A program made the translations under genes and the position numbers. The notes under the pieces were generated by a model. It was not told the DNA's origin, searched no databases, and was given only the letters and a program-made list of their open reading frames with translations. Shown here in pieces: positions 15,998 to 23,898 of a stretch of DNA of 29,026 nt. The stretch lies in assembly GCA_937901805.1 (NCBI GenBank), contig CALDJI010000261.1, positions 1 to 29,026 of the forward strand, given 5' to 3'. Within the stretch, counting starts at the first letter, position 1, and each line of letters begins with the position of its first letter. The DNA is from an uncultured Clostridia bacterium (GTDB lineage: Bacteria; Bacillota; Clostridia; Oscillospirales; Ruminococcaceae).

Positions 15998-16876
15998 ATG
16001 ATCCGTACCGACCTTGCTGCAGAGGCCTGTTCCCGTATTCAAGAAGCGGAACTGTCCGGGATTGAAAAAGAGCAGTTTGAAAAAAACGGGGTAAAAATTG
16101 AGCAGATCCGAATCACATCGGACGAGGCCTTTTACAAGACCGGAAAACCAAAGGGCACCTACATCACTTTGTGTTCCGATCCATTCGGCGAAGACGCCGA
16201 AGACGGAGAATTGCTTGCTAAAGCGATCTGCTCCGTACTCAAGCCCATGATTCCCGACAAAGGGCACGTCATGGTTATCGGACTGGGCAACCGGGACATC
16301 ACTCCGGATATCCTGGGGCCTCTTGCCGCCGATAAAATTTTTGCTACAAGACACCTGACCAAAGAGATCGTTTCGCAGATGGGCATCGGCCCGCTGCGCT
16401 CCGTCAGCGCGCTGGCGCCCGGAGTATTAGGACAGACCGGATTTGAAGTACAGGAAATCCTCAAGGCGATTTCCTCGGATACCTCCCCCTGCTGCATCCT
16501 CGCCGTCGACGCACTTGCCGCCGGAGACGCGAACAGGCTTGGGACAACCATCCAACTGTGCGATACAGGGATTTCTCCCGGTTCCGGCGTACAAAACAGC
16601 CGGAAAGAAATCAGCGAGCACACCCTTGGTATCCCGGTAATTGCCATCGGAGTCCCGACTGTCATCGACGCCTCCACCCTGGGGGAAGCCATGCTCGGCA
16701 AAGAGCTTTCCGGTGAAGAGCTGGAAAAAACGCAGCCACAGGGTAATCCCATGATGGTGACCCCGCGCGACATCGACCGGCTGAGTACAAAGGCCGCCCA
16801 TTTGATTGCGCTTGCCATCAATATGGCGCTTCAGCCGCAGCTGAAAATCGGGGAGCTGCTGTATCTCACCGCCTGA
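15998..16876 (+). CDS. gpr: GPR endopeptidase (germination protease)
   Basis: This 292-aa protease starts SASP degradation when a spore germinates. It is recognised by the N-terminal processing site IRTDLAAEA, by GLGNRDITPDILGPLAADKIFATRHL, by AVDALAAGDANRLGTTIQLCDTGISPGSG, and by IGVPTVIDA, all standard for family A25. It is shorter than the roughly 370-aa Bacillus enzymes: the region before IRTDLA is only the initiator Met, and the C-terminal half lacks an insertion. An in-frame TGA lies 15 bases before the ATG (after which come only five sense codons), so no longer N-terminus is possible. The ribosome binding site is AGAGGGA. spoIIP follows 76 bases later, the usual synteny. Confidence 0.95.
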   Translation: MIRTDLAAEACSRIQEAELSGIEKEQFEKNGVKIEQIRITSDEAFYKTGKPKGTYITLCSDPFGEDAEDGELLAKAICSVLKPMIPDKGHVMVIGLGNRDITPDILGPLAADKIFATRHLTKEIVSQMGIGPLRSVSALAPGVLGQTGFEVQEILKAISSDTSPCCILAVDALAAGDANRLGTTIQLCDTGISPGSGVQNSRKEISEHTLGIPVIAIGVPTVIDASTLGEAMLGKELSGEELEKTQPQGNPMMVTPRDIDRLSTKAAHLIALAINMALQPQLKIGELLYLTA

Positions 16877-16952
16877 CTGTCATATCCGCCTTCCCCAGCT
16901 CATACATTTTCAGTGAACCTGTTTTTGATGTCTTTGAGCGGAGGATGAAAAT

Positions 16953-18092
16953 GTGAAACGAAAAAGAATTACCATGAAGAGTTTAATAGCGCCGCTTGCT
17001 TTTTTGGGCTGCGCCCTGCTTACCATCCGTGTATCCGCCTCCATCGCGCCGCTTCTGGGAAATTTTGGAGACAAAGCCGCGCTTCTCTCCGCCCTGCTCC
17101 AGATGCCGGAAGGCGGGATTTCCTATTTAAATGGGGAAGCGGAGTACTATTCCCCTTATGGGGATACTTCCTCTGTTTCGAGTGATACAAGCTCTCCTTC
17201 TTCTCAACCGGCACAATCCGATACCAGTTCTCAGGACGCCTCTTCTCAGGCAGCCAGTTCCTCTCAGGCACCCATTGAACGGCCGGCCGACGCCGGGGAT
17301 ATTGTCGACGAAGAATTTGCCACAACCGGCTCCAGTCCCACCTATATTCAAAAGGGCAGTGGATTTATCCGCAACACAACAAACCTCTCGCGGGAAACCA
17401 TAGAGGCGGAGATTGCAAACAAGCCGGATATTACCATCACAGAAGGAACGGAACCCCAGGTGCTGATCATGCACACCCATACCACCGAGAGTTACGAAAT
17501 GCACGATGTGGACTTTTACGATAAAACATACAACGCCCGCTCCCTGGACAATACGCAGAATATGGTCCGTGTCGGGGATGAAATTGTCAAACAGTTGGAA
17601 AATGCGGGAATCGGCGTACTCCATGACGCCACCGTCCACGACTATCCCTCCTACAACGGAGCATATGACCGCTCCGCAGAGACGGTCAAAAAATACCTGA
17701 CCCAGTACCCTTCCATCAAAGTCGTCATCGACGTCCACCGGGACGCCATCGAGCGCGACGGAGGAGTCCGGGTGGCTCCTACCACAACGGTCAACGGGAA
17801 AAAGGCGGCCCAGTTTATGCTGATTGCCGGATGTGACGACGGTACCATGAATATGCCCAATTACATGCAGAATCTCCGGTTTGCCGCCATGATTCAGGAT
17901 AATGCCTCCACCATGTTCCCAACCCTGGCGCGCCCTGTCCTGTTTTCTTACCGCCATTACAACCAGGATTTGACCTATGGCTCTTTGCTGGTTGAAGTCG
18001 GCGGCCATGCCAACACCCTAGATGAGGCGATTTATACCGGAGAACTGTTTGGAAAAGCGCTGTCACAGACATTGCAGCAGCTCAAAGGATAA
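16953..18092 (+). CDS. spoIIP: Stage II sporulation protein P
   Basis: This 379-aa protein has a membrane anchor (about residues 9-29), a low-complexity Ser/Gln/Ala linker (72-106) and a C-terminal SpoIIP domain. The domain contains LIMHTHTTESY (with His174 and His176 as likely zinc ligands), VIDVHRDAIERDG and LLVEVGGHANTLDEA. SpoIIP is an amidase and endopeptidase that cuts septal peptidoglycan with SpoIID and SpoIIM during engulfment. The start is GTG 16953 with GGAGG 8 bases upstream. It is downstream of gpr on the same strand, with a 76-base gap. The gene ends at a hairpin shared with the converging small gene. Confidence 0.95.
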   Translation: MKRKRITMKSLIAPLAFLGCALLTIRVSASIAPLLGNFGDKAALLSALLQMPEGGISYLNGEAEYYSPYGDTSSVSSDTSSPSSQPAQSDTSSQDASSQAASSSQAPIERPADAGDIVDEEFATTGSSPTYIQKGSGFIRNTTNLSRETIEAEIANKPDITITEGTEPQVLIMHTHTTESYEMHDVDFYDKTYNARSLDNTQNMVRVGDEIVKQLENAGIGVLHDATVHDYPSYNGAYDRSAETVKKYLTQYPSIKVVIDVHRDAIERDGGVRVAPTTTVNGKKAAQFMLIAGCDDGTMNMPNYMQNLRFAAMIQDNASTMFPTLARPVLFSYRHYNQDLTYGSLLVEVGGHANTLDEAIYTGELFGKALSQTLQQLKG

Positions 18093-18096
18093 AAAA

Positions 18097-18132
18097 ATAC
18101 CTCTTCCACTCCCTATTTGGTGGAAGGGGTAT
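18097..18132. terminator. Bidirectional terminator between spoIIP and the 56-aa gene
   Basis: ATACC-T-CTTCCAC (18097-18109) pairs with 18120-18132 with one G-T pair. It is flanked by A7 on the left and a T-rich stretch on the right, so it can stop transcription from both sides. The TAG of the minus-strand small gene (18113-18115) lies inside the loop. Confidence 0.85.
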
Positions 18133-18283
18133 CTTTTCTCTTTTGCATTTGTTCCTGTTCAAAAGCATCCAACTTGGATTGTGCAATGCAGATCTCCTCG
18201 GAAGTCTCCTGGATTTCTTTGAGTTTCTCAATCAAATCGCTGACTTCATTAAACAGGTAATAATATGCCTCTTTGTAATTCAT
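18113..18283 (-). CDS. 56-aa helical (coiled-coil) protein, function unknown
   Basis: ATG 18281-18283 to TAG 18113-18115 encodes a 56-aa, acidic and helix-rich protein (MNYKEAYYYLFNEVSDLIEK at the start) with heptad-like spacing of Leu, Ile and Phe up to residue 41 and a charged tail. GAGGTG lies 8 bases before this ATG; a longer reading from 18313 would run over the -10 box and lacks a ribosome binding site. A promoter TTGACG-18-TATACT and a terminator complete the unit. I do not recognise a named family. No membrane segment is present. Its location next to spoIIP does not by itself mean a sporulation role. Confidence 0.7.
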   Translation of the reverse strand: MNYKEAYYYLFNEVSDLIEKLKEIQETSEEICIAQSKLDAFEQEQMQKRKDTPSTK

Positions 18284-18303
18284 CAGTGCTTCACCTCGTT
18301 GCC

Positions 18304-18333
18304 AGTATAGCACACAACTTGCCTATTCGTCAA
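18304..18333 (-). promoter_or_regulatory. Sigma-A promoter of the 56-aa gene
   Basis: On the minus strand TTGACG (18328-18333) is 18 bases from TATACT (18304-18309), about 20 bases before the ATG. Confidence 0.65.
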
Positions 18334-18407
18334 TTTTCGTGCCCATCTGACAAGAGGAATGCCCTATAATCAAAGCAGGAATGCAATGATACAAGGAGGA
18401 TCGGCCT

Positions 18408-18725
18408 ATGATAGAGGGTTTCGGCAGTCGTCTGACCATGCTGCGCGCTGCAAAAGGAATGACCATCGCACAGCTTGCCGGACAGTTGCAGATTTCCAGC
18501 AGCGTCATTTCCAGATATGAGTCCGATGAACGCCTCCCTTCCTTTTCCGGACTGATGAAACTCGCACGTTTCTTTGGGGTGAGCACCGATTATCTTTTGG
18601 GAATGGAACCGCTTCCGGATTCCGGGCTTTCGGCCGCATCCATTGACGTTTCCCGCCTGACTGTCGCACAGATTGAAGCCATCCAGAAAATTGTGAAAGA
18701 ATGCGAGGAGCTCAATGACCTATAA
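18408..18725 (+). CDS. Small XRE family DNA-binding regulator
   Basis: This 105-aa protein has a Cro/C1-type helix-turn-helix at about residues 8-62 (LRAAKGMTIAQLAGQLQISS, then VISRYESDERLPSF and FFGVSTDYLLG) and a short C-terminal helix (VAQIEAIQKIVKECEELNDL) that probably dimerises. AAGGAGG stands 9 bases before the ATG, and a TATAAT at 18365-18370 is the likely -10 box, with no good -35. Such proteins are common stand-alone chromosomal regulators; the target is unknown and no prophage genes surround it. Confidence 0.85.
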   Translation: MIEGFGSRLTMLRAAKGMTIAQLAGQLQISSSVISRYESDERLPSFSGLMKLARFFGVSTDYLLGMEPLPDSGLSAASIDVSRLTVAQIEAIQKIVKECEELNDL

Positions 18726-18791
18726 CAGCCCGGCAATTCATCGGATGAGCAGAAAATAGCTCTTCCATTTCCGAGGATAACTGTGATTTTT

Positions 18792-18811
18792 CCATACTAG
18801 TATGGTATTAT
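18792..18811 (+). promoter_or_regulatory. Palindrome directly before a -10 box
   Basis: CCATACTAGTATGG (18792-18805) is a perfect 14-base palindrome, and TATTAT (18806-18811) follows at once as a -10 box. The palindrome therefore occupies the promoter spacer of the next gene. A weak -35 (CTGTGA, 18781-18786) would give a 19-base spacer, as in MerR-controlled promoters, but a normal repressor site is equally possible. Confidence 0.45.
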
Positions 18812-18850
18812 GAAAAGGGATCTGTACAGACGGAATAAGGAGGGCGCCAT

Positions 18851-19198
18851 ATGAAAAAATGGTATGATGAGGAATATCAGTTTGAAATTGAGGTCATCGG
18901 GTTCCTGCGAGGGGATCATACCGAGCGGTATTGCCGAAATGGAGAGGAGATTGGGGACAAATACACCTGCACCTATGGCTGCCCGGTCAATGAACAGGGA
19001 TATGGGATCTGCTCCAAACTGATGATGATCCTGTTTCCCACCATGGAAGCCGTCCGCAGCGGCGGAGATTTGGAAAACATCGGGGGAGATGGGAAATACA
19101 GCAAAAACTTCGTCTGTCCGGACGGCTGTGTGTTATTCCGACTGACGGCGACTCCCCTGGGAAACGAGAATTTTTATAAGGGCAGGTTCTCTGAATAA
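18851..19198 (+). CDS. TIGR04076 family protein
   Basis: This 115-aa protein has a pattern of conserved Cys and Gly: CTYGCP (40-45), GICSKLMMILFPTMEAVRSG (53-72) and a C-terminal CPDGCVLFRLTAT (89-101). These match, from memory, the TIGR04076 group of small uncharacterised proteins in anaerobes. Six Cys residues (28, 40, 44, 54, 89, 93) could bind a metal or be redox active. The ATG has AAGGAGG about 8 bases upstream. It stands alone, with its own promoter containing a palindrome. No function is known to me. Confidence 0.75.
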   Translation: MKKWYDEEYQFEIEVIGFLRGDHTERYCRNGEEIGDKYTCTYGCPVNEQGYGICSKLMMILFPTMEAVRSGGDLENIGGDGKYSKNFVCPDGCVLFRLTATPLGNENFYKGRFSE

Positions 19199-19270
19199 AA
19201 CAGCGAATCCCTCCCAGACGCATCAATAACACAGGCTGCCGGAAATTCCGGCAGCTTGTGTTTGCTTTTT

Positions 19271-21010
19271 TTACAGATCAGAGGGGACAAACTGGCTGTT
19301 ATACAGCTCGGCATAGAAACCGCCCTTTGCAAGGAGCTGTTCGTGTTTTCCCTGTTCCACAATATGCCCATCGCGCATGACGAGGATACTGTCCGCGTTT
19401 TTGATGGTGGAAAGCCGGTGCGCTACAATAAAACTGGTGCGCCCCGCCATCATCTTTTCAAAAGCGCGCTGGACGCGGATTTCCGTACGGGTGTCGATGC
19501 TGCTGGTCGCCTCGTCCAGAATCAGCATCGGCGGATCGGTCAGCATAATCCGCGCAATGCACATCAGCTGCTTTTGCCCCTGGGAGAGGTTTCCCCCATC
19601 CTCGGCCAGAACGGTGTCATACCCCTGCGGCAGACGGCGGATAAAGCTGTCCGCATGCGCAGCCTTTGCTGCCGCCGCAATTTCCTCAAGCGGGGCGTCC
19701 GGTTTGCCGTAGGCGATGTTGTCGCGCACCGTGCCGGCAAACAACCAGGTATCCTGCAAGACCATCCCATACATCCCGCGCAGGCTGGCGCGGGTGACAT
19801 CCCGGATATCCGTTCCATCCACCAGGATTTCTCCCCGCTTCGGGTCATAAAAGCGCATCAGCAGGTTGATAATCGTGGTCTTGCCGCATCCGGTCGGGCC
19901 GACAATCGCAATCCTCTGCCCCGGCTGCGCGTGCAGGTTCAGGTTTTCAATCAGAGGTTTGGTTTCGCTATAAGAGAAAGATACATCCTGAAGCTGTACG
20001 CTGCCCTTGCAGTGTTCGAGCACCTTCGGGCTTTCCTCCGCTTCCTCCGGTTCGTCCAGTACGGCAAACACCCTGCGCGCACAGGCAAGCGCCGCCTGAA
20101 ATTCCGTAATGACGCCGGAAATTTCATTAAACGGCTTGGTGTACTGGTTTGCATAGGTGAGGAAGCAGGAGAGCTGCCCAACCGTCAGGCGGCCGCTGAT
20201 GACGCTCAGGGCGCCGACGATTCCAACCGCGGCATAGACCACGGAGTTGACAAACCGGGTGCATGGGTTTGTCAGCGCGGAATAAAACTGGGCTTTGACC
20301 CCGCATTTGTAGAGCCTCTGGTTGATTTCTTCAAATTCCTCCTGGGCGCGTTCTTCAAAGCTGAACGCCTTGACAACTTTCTGGTTGCCGATCATCTCGT
20401 CAATATAACCGCTGAGCTCTCCTTTAGTCGCAGACTGTTCCCGGAACATATTATAGGTTCCCTTGGCAATAAAGGAGGCCACAAAAAAGGAAAGCGGGGT
20501 CAAGACCACGACGACCAAAGCGATCGGGATATCGACATAGAGCATAAAGCCCAGCGTCCCCACAATGGTGATGATCCCGGTAAAAAGTTGGGAAAAGCCC
20601 TGGAGCAGGCCGTCGGAAATCTGGTCGATATCATTGGCGACACGGCTGATCAGATCGCCATGGGGATGGGAATCTATATACGAAAGAGGGACGTCCTCCA
20701 ATTTTTCAAAGACCGCTTTGCGCAAATCCCGCACGGTGCGGTAGGTTACCGTATTGGTACACAGGGTCATCAGCCATTGGAACACGGCAACCCCCGCCAC
20801 CGTTGCCGCAAGCCAGATCAGCAGGGAAAACACATTTTTAAAATCCACCTGTCCCGGCCCGATGATATAGTCGATGGCGTTTCCGCTGATGACCGGCGCA
20901 AGCAAAGTCAGGGATACGCTTGCCACAGCCGAAAACAACGCTCCGGCGAGATAGCCGCGATAGGGCTTTGTAAAGGACAGCAGTCGTTTTAAGGTACCAT
21001 CTTTTCTCAT
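19271..21010 (-). CDS. ABC exporter half-transporter, catalytic-Glu subunit
   Basis: This 579-aa type IV ABC exporter has six TM helices (about residues 20-310) fused to a nucleotide-binding domain. Visible motifs are Walker A GPTGCGKTT (371-379), Q-loop VLQD, signature LSQGQ (475-479), Walker B MLILDE with the catalytic Glu at 500, and the switch His at 531 (VAHRLSTIK). The non-standard LSQGQ with an intact Glu corresponds to the TM288-like partner of heterodimeric exporters. Its start overlaps the stop of the upstream ABC gene by 4 bases (ATGA), so the two are co-translated and very likely form one pump. The substrate is open; homologues export drugs or lipids. Confidence 0.93.
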   Translation of the reverse strand: MRKDGTLKRLLSFTKPYRGYLAGALFSAVASVSLTLLAPVISGNAIDYIIGPGQVDFKNVFSLLIWLAATVAGVAVFQWLMTLCTNTVTYRTVRDLRKAVFEKLEDVPLSYIDSHPHGDLISRVANDIDQISDGLLQGFSQLFTGIITIVGTLGFMLYVDIPIALVVVVLTPLSFFVASFIAKGTYNMFREQSATKGELSGYIDEMIGNQKVVKAFSFEERAQEEFEEINQRLYKCGVKAQFYSALTNPCTRFVNSVVYAAVGIVGALSVISGRLTVGQLSCFLTYANQYTKPFNEISGVITEFQAALACARRVFAVLDEPEEAEESPKVLEHCKGSVQLQDVSFSYSETKPLIENLNLHAQPGQRIAIVGPTGCGKTTIINLLMRFYDPKRGEILVDGTDIRDVTRASLRGMYGMVLQDTWLFAGTVRDNIAYGKPDAPLEEIAAAAKAAHADSFIRRLPQGYDTVLAEDGGNLSQGQKQLMCIARIMLTDPPMLILDEATSSIDTRTEIRVQRAFEKMMAGRTSFIVAHRLSTIKNADSILVMRDGHIVEQGKHEQLLAKGGFYAELYNSQFVPSDL

Positions 21011-22752
21011 CTTGACGCCTCCTCTGCAGAGAGCTGGGAGAGACAGATCTCCCGGTAAACTTCACAGGATTCAAACAGGGCCTCATGCGTACCGATTCCC
21101 GCGACTTCCCCATCGTCCAGCACGACAATCTTATCCGCATTTTTGACGGTATTTGCCCGCTGGGAAACCATAAACACCGTCATATCCTGCGTCTGTCTGC
21201 GAAGCGCACGCCGCAGGGCTGCATCCGTCGCAAAATCCAAGGCGCTTGCACTGTCATCGAGAATGAGGATTTTCGGGGAACCGACCAGCGCCCTCGCTAT
21301 GGTCAGGCGCTGCTTTTGGCCTCCGGACAGGTTCTTTCCCCCTTGGAGAATTTTGGAATCCAGTCCTTCTGGAAGTTTCTTGACAAACTCACCGGCCTGC
21401 GCAATCTCCAGCGCATGCCAGATCTGTTCGTCCGAGGCGTTTTTATCCCCCCATTTCATATTTTCCCGGATTGTTCCGGAAAAGAGCACCGCCTGCTGAG
21501 GGACGACCCCAATCTGGGTGCGGAGCTGTGCAAAGGGGTATTCCCGGACGTCCACCCCATCCACAAGCAAAGCCCCTGTACTGACATCGTAAAACCGTGG
21601 AATCAGGCTGACAAGCGTAGACTTACCCGCTCCGGTGCCGCCAATGACGCCCACCGTCTCCCCCGGAGATACAGAGAGCGTCACATGTTCGAGTGCGGAT
21701 TCCTCAGAGCCTGCATAGGTGAAAGAGACGTCTTTCCACTCCACTCTGGGTGCGCCTGACACTGGATGGACTTCCGTTTTCCCCGGCACAACGGAAGGCT
21801 GTACCGCAAAAATCTCATTAACCCGCGCTGCGGAAGCCGCCGCACGGGTAAAGATCACAACCAGGTTGGCCACAACCACCATAGCCAGCATGATCTGGGT
21901 CATATAGTTGACCAGCGCAATCAGTTTGCCCTGTGTCAGCGCCCCTCCGTCTACTTGATAGCCTCCAAACCAGATAATCGCGACAATGGCAAGATTTACA
22001 ATGATATAGGTCAGGGGATTGAGCAGGGCAGAGAGTTTCCCCACACGGATGGCCGTGTTGCTCTGGGTGTCGCAGGCCTCGGAAAAACGCTTTTTTTCGG
22101 TTTCCTGGCGGGAAAAGGCTCGGATGACGCGCACACCCTCCAGATTCTCACGGGTAATCAGGGAAATTTTATCCAGAAGACGCTGTACCACCTTGAAAAA
22201 AGGAATGGAACGGCTCATGATCAGGTACAAAGCCAGAGCAATCAGCACCATGGCGGCCAGAAAAATCCCGGACATCTTCCAGTCAATCGAAATCGCCATC
22301 ACCGTGGCGCCGATGACCAGGAACGGCGCGCGGATGACCAGACGGATCAACATTGCCACCGCAGTTTGCAGCTGGTTGACATCGTTGGTAATACGGTTAA
22401 TCAGAGACGGCGTGCCGATGCGGTCGATTTCCGCATGGGACAGCGCGGAGATGTGCCGGAACAGATCATTGCGCATCACCGTTCCGACCCCCTGCGACGC
22501 CTTGGACGCAAAATACTGGCACACCAGCGCACAGCAAAGCCCCACCACGCCGAGCAGAATCATCATGCCGCCCATACGCAGGACGTAACCCGTATCCCCG
22601 TTTGCCACGCCGACGTCAATGATCTGCGCCATCACCAGCGGGACAATCAGTTCAAAAACCGCCTCCGTTAATTTGAACGCAGGACCGATGGTTGCTTCTT
22701 TGAGAAACCCTTTCAGATATTTCCCCAATAACTTGACCATTGTTCTGTTCAT
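21007..22752 (-). CDS. ABC exporter half-transporter, degenerate-site subunit
   Basis: This 581-aa protein has six TM helices and a nucleotide-binding domain: Walker A GGTGAGKST (371-379), Q-loop VVPQQ, and a canonical signature LSGGQ (475-479). However, Walker B is ILILDD with Asp500 in place of the catalytic Glu, and the switch His is replaced by Gln531 (VSQRANTVK). These two changes are the hallmark of the non-hydrolysing site in heterodimeric exporters (TM287, BmrC and LmrC types), and they align residue for residue with the intact positions of its partner. The ATG at 22752 is only one base after AGAGAGGG, so the ATG at 22740 may be used instead. Confidence 0.93.
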   Translation of the reverse strand: MNRTMVKLLGKYLKGFLKEATIGPAFKLTEAVFELIVPLVMAQIIDVGVANGDTGYVLRMGGMMILLGVVGLCCALVCQYFASKASQGVGTVMRNDLFRHISALSHAEIDRIGTPSLINRITNDVNQLQTAVAMLIRLVIRAPFLVIGATVMAISIDWKMSGIFLAAMVLIALALYLIMSRSIPFFKVVQRLLDKISLITRENLEGVRVIRAFSRQETEKKRFSEACDTQSNTAIRVGKLSALLNPLTYIIVNLAIVAIIWFGGYQVDGGALTQGKLIALVNYMTQIMLAMVVVANLVVIFTRAAASAARVNEIFAVQPSVVPGKTEVHPVSGAPRVEWKDVSFTYAGSEESALEHVTLSVSPGETVGVIGGTGAGKSTLVSLIPRFYDVSTGALLVDGVDVREYPFAQLRTQIGVVPQQAVLFSGTIRENMKWGDKNASDEQIWHALEIAQAGEFVKKLPEGLDSKILQGGKNLSGGQKQRLTIARALVGSPKILILDDSASALDFATDAALRRALRRQTQDMTVFMVSQRANTVKNADKIVVLDDGEVAGIGTHEALFESCEVYREICLSQLSAEEASR

Positions 22753-22779
22753 TCCCTCTCTTGCTATTTTGAAAACAGT

Positions 22780-22865
22780 CCTGTATCATAAAGAGAAGCC
22801 TTTTCCTGATACAGGGAAACAGACTTTCCGCTGTCTATTATAGCATGACTATAACCATATGAAAA
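22780..22865 (-). promoter_or_regulatory. Promoter and leader hairpin of the ABC exporter operon
   Basis: Minus-strand TATAAT (22837-22842) with TTTTCA (22860-22865) at spacing 17 gives a leader of about 80 bases. The leader contains a 9-bp inverted repeat, CCTGTATCA at 22780-22788 and its complement at 22807-22815. No convincing leader peptide with its own ribosome binding site was found, so an attenuator is only a possibility. Confidence 0.45.
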
Positions 22866-22888
22866 ATATTCCATTCATATACTTTCTA

Positions 22889-22907
22889 TAGTTTTCTAAT
22901 ATAGTTT
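22889..22907. promoter_or_regulatory. Possible LysR-type binding dyad
   Basis: Between the divergent ABC operon and the lysR-type gene, CTATA and TATAG form an inverted repeat 9 bases apart, of the T-N11-A kind bound by LysR proteins. The region is AT-rich, so chance is a real alternative. Confidence 0.3.
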
Positions 22908-22982
22908 ATCCATTTCCAACCCACACAATTGCATCAAGCGTCCAAAATATCGGGTGCATTTTTATGGAAGGAGGGACTTGCT

Positions 22983-23891
22983 GTGGATTTCAAACAACTC
23001 TCTTATTTCTGTGCGATTGCAGAAGAGGGGAACATCACTGCAGCGGCCAAACGCCTGCATATCTCCCAGCCGCCGCTCTCCCATCAGCTGATGCTGCTGG
23101 AGGAAGAACTCGGTGTTTTGCTGCTTGAACGGGGTGCGCGCAAGGCACGCCTGACCGACGCCGGGCGCATCCTCTATGAACGTGCGCAGAACATCCTTGC
23201 CCTGACCTCCACGGCAAAACAGGAGATGCTGGCGCTCGGCGCGGGACGAAGGGGGACCCTGCGACTTGGCACCATCTCCTCTTCCGGGGCAGTTTTGCTG
23301 GGAGAAAGAGTCCGGGCATTTCACGATCAGTTTCCGGACGTCCGCTTTGAAATCCAGGAGGGCAACACCTTTGAGCTCATTGATCTGCTCTCAGACGGCG
23401 TCATTGACATCGCTATTGTCCGTACGCCCTTCCGCGCACCGGACTGCGAGAGGATTGAACTCACCGCAGAACCAATGGTCTTTGCCGCCCAGGAACGCTA
23501 TTTTGACGATCCATCCGCTCCCTGCGTCCCGCTCAGTGCGCTGTGTAAAAAACCCTTGGTCATCTACCGCAGGTTTGAACAGCTTATCCGGGAAACGCTC
23601 AAAGCAGAACAGATGGAACCGGATATCCTCTGTCTCAACGACGACGCCCGTACTTCCCTGATGTGGGCGGCAGCCGGGCTTGGCGTTGCGGTTGTCCCAC
23701 AGTCTATCTCCACAATTTTCGGAGGAAGACAGGGGTTTGCCTGCAAACAAATTGCGGACAAACGGCTGGAAACTAAAATTACTGCCATATGGAAAAAAGA
23801 CGGTTACCTTTCTCCGATTGCGAAGGGATTTCTTGCCTTTTTTGCGTGGGAAGAACAACAAAAACTGCCCAGTCAAGGGCAGAAAGGATGA
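22983..23891 (+). CDS. LysR family transcriptional regulator
   Basis: This 302-aa protein has the N-terminal winged helix (FKQLSYFCAIAEEGNITAAA, then KRLHISQPPLSHQLMLLEEELG, residues 2-45), a linker helix, and a periplasmic-binding-like effector domain starting near residue 90 (GTLRLGTISSSGAVLLGERV). GTG 22983 is the start, with GGAGGG 7 bases upstream; an ATG further upstream in frame has no such site and would add 18 residues. The nitroreductase gene begins 7 bases after its stop and its ribosome binding site overlaps that stop, so both are one operon. This makes the regulator's own operon, and possibly the divergent ABC operon, its likely targets. Confidence 0.92.
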   Translation: MDFKQLSYFCAIAEEGNITAAAKRLHISQPPLSHQLMLLEEELGVLLLERGARKARLTDAGRILYERAQNILALTSTAKQEMLALGAGRRGTLRLGTISSSGAVLLGERVRAFHDQFPDVRFEIQEGNTFELIDLLSDGVIDIAIVRTPFRAPDCERIELTAEPMVFAAQERYFDDPSAPCVPLSALCKKPLVIYRRFEQLIRETLKAEQMEPDILCLNDDARTSLMWAAAGLGVAVVPQSISTIFGGRQGFACKQIADKRLETKITAIWKKDGYLSPIAKGFLAFFAWEEQQKLPSQGQKG

Positions 23892-23898
23892 AAACCAT

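Noticed and set aside
19256..20992. A plus-strand open frame of 578 codons opposite the ABC exporter gene
   Set aside because: It mirrors the codon pattern of the real gene on the other strand, has a His/Arg/Gln-rich composition with no domain, and no ribosome binding site. The ABC motifs on the minus strand are unambiguous.
21766..22671. A plus-strand open frame of 301 codons opposite the second ABC gene
   Set aside because: It is His/Gln/Arg-rich shadow sequence with no start signal.
22753..22836. A leader peptide in the ABC exporter leader
   Set aside because: The only ATG-started frame found there runs into the structural gene without a ribosome binding site, unlike BmrB-type leaders.
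23680..23898. A longer N-terminus for the nitroreductase
   Set aside because: The extension lies wholly inside the LysR gene in another frame, and the ATG at 23899 has a proper ribosome binding site and the family's usual N-terminus.
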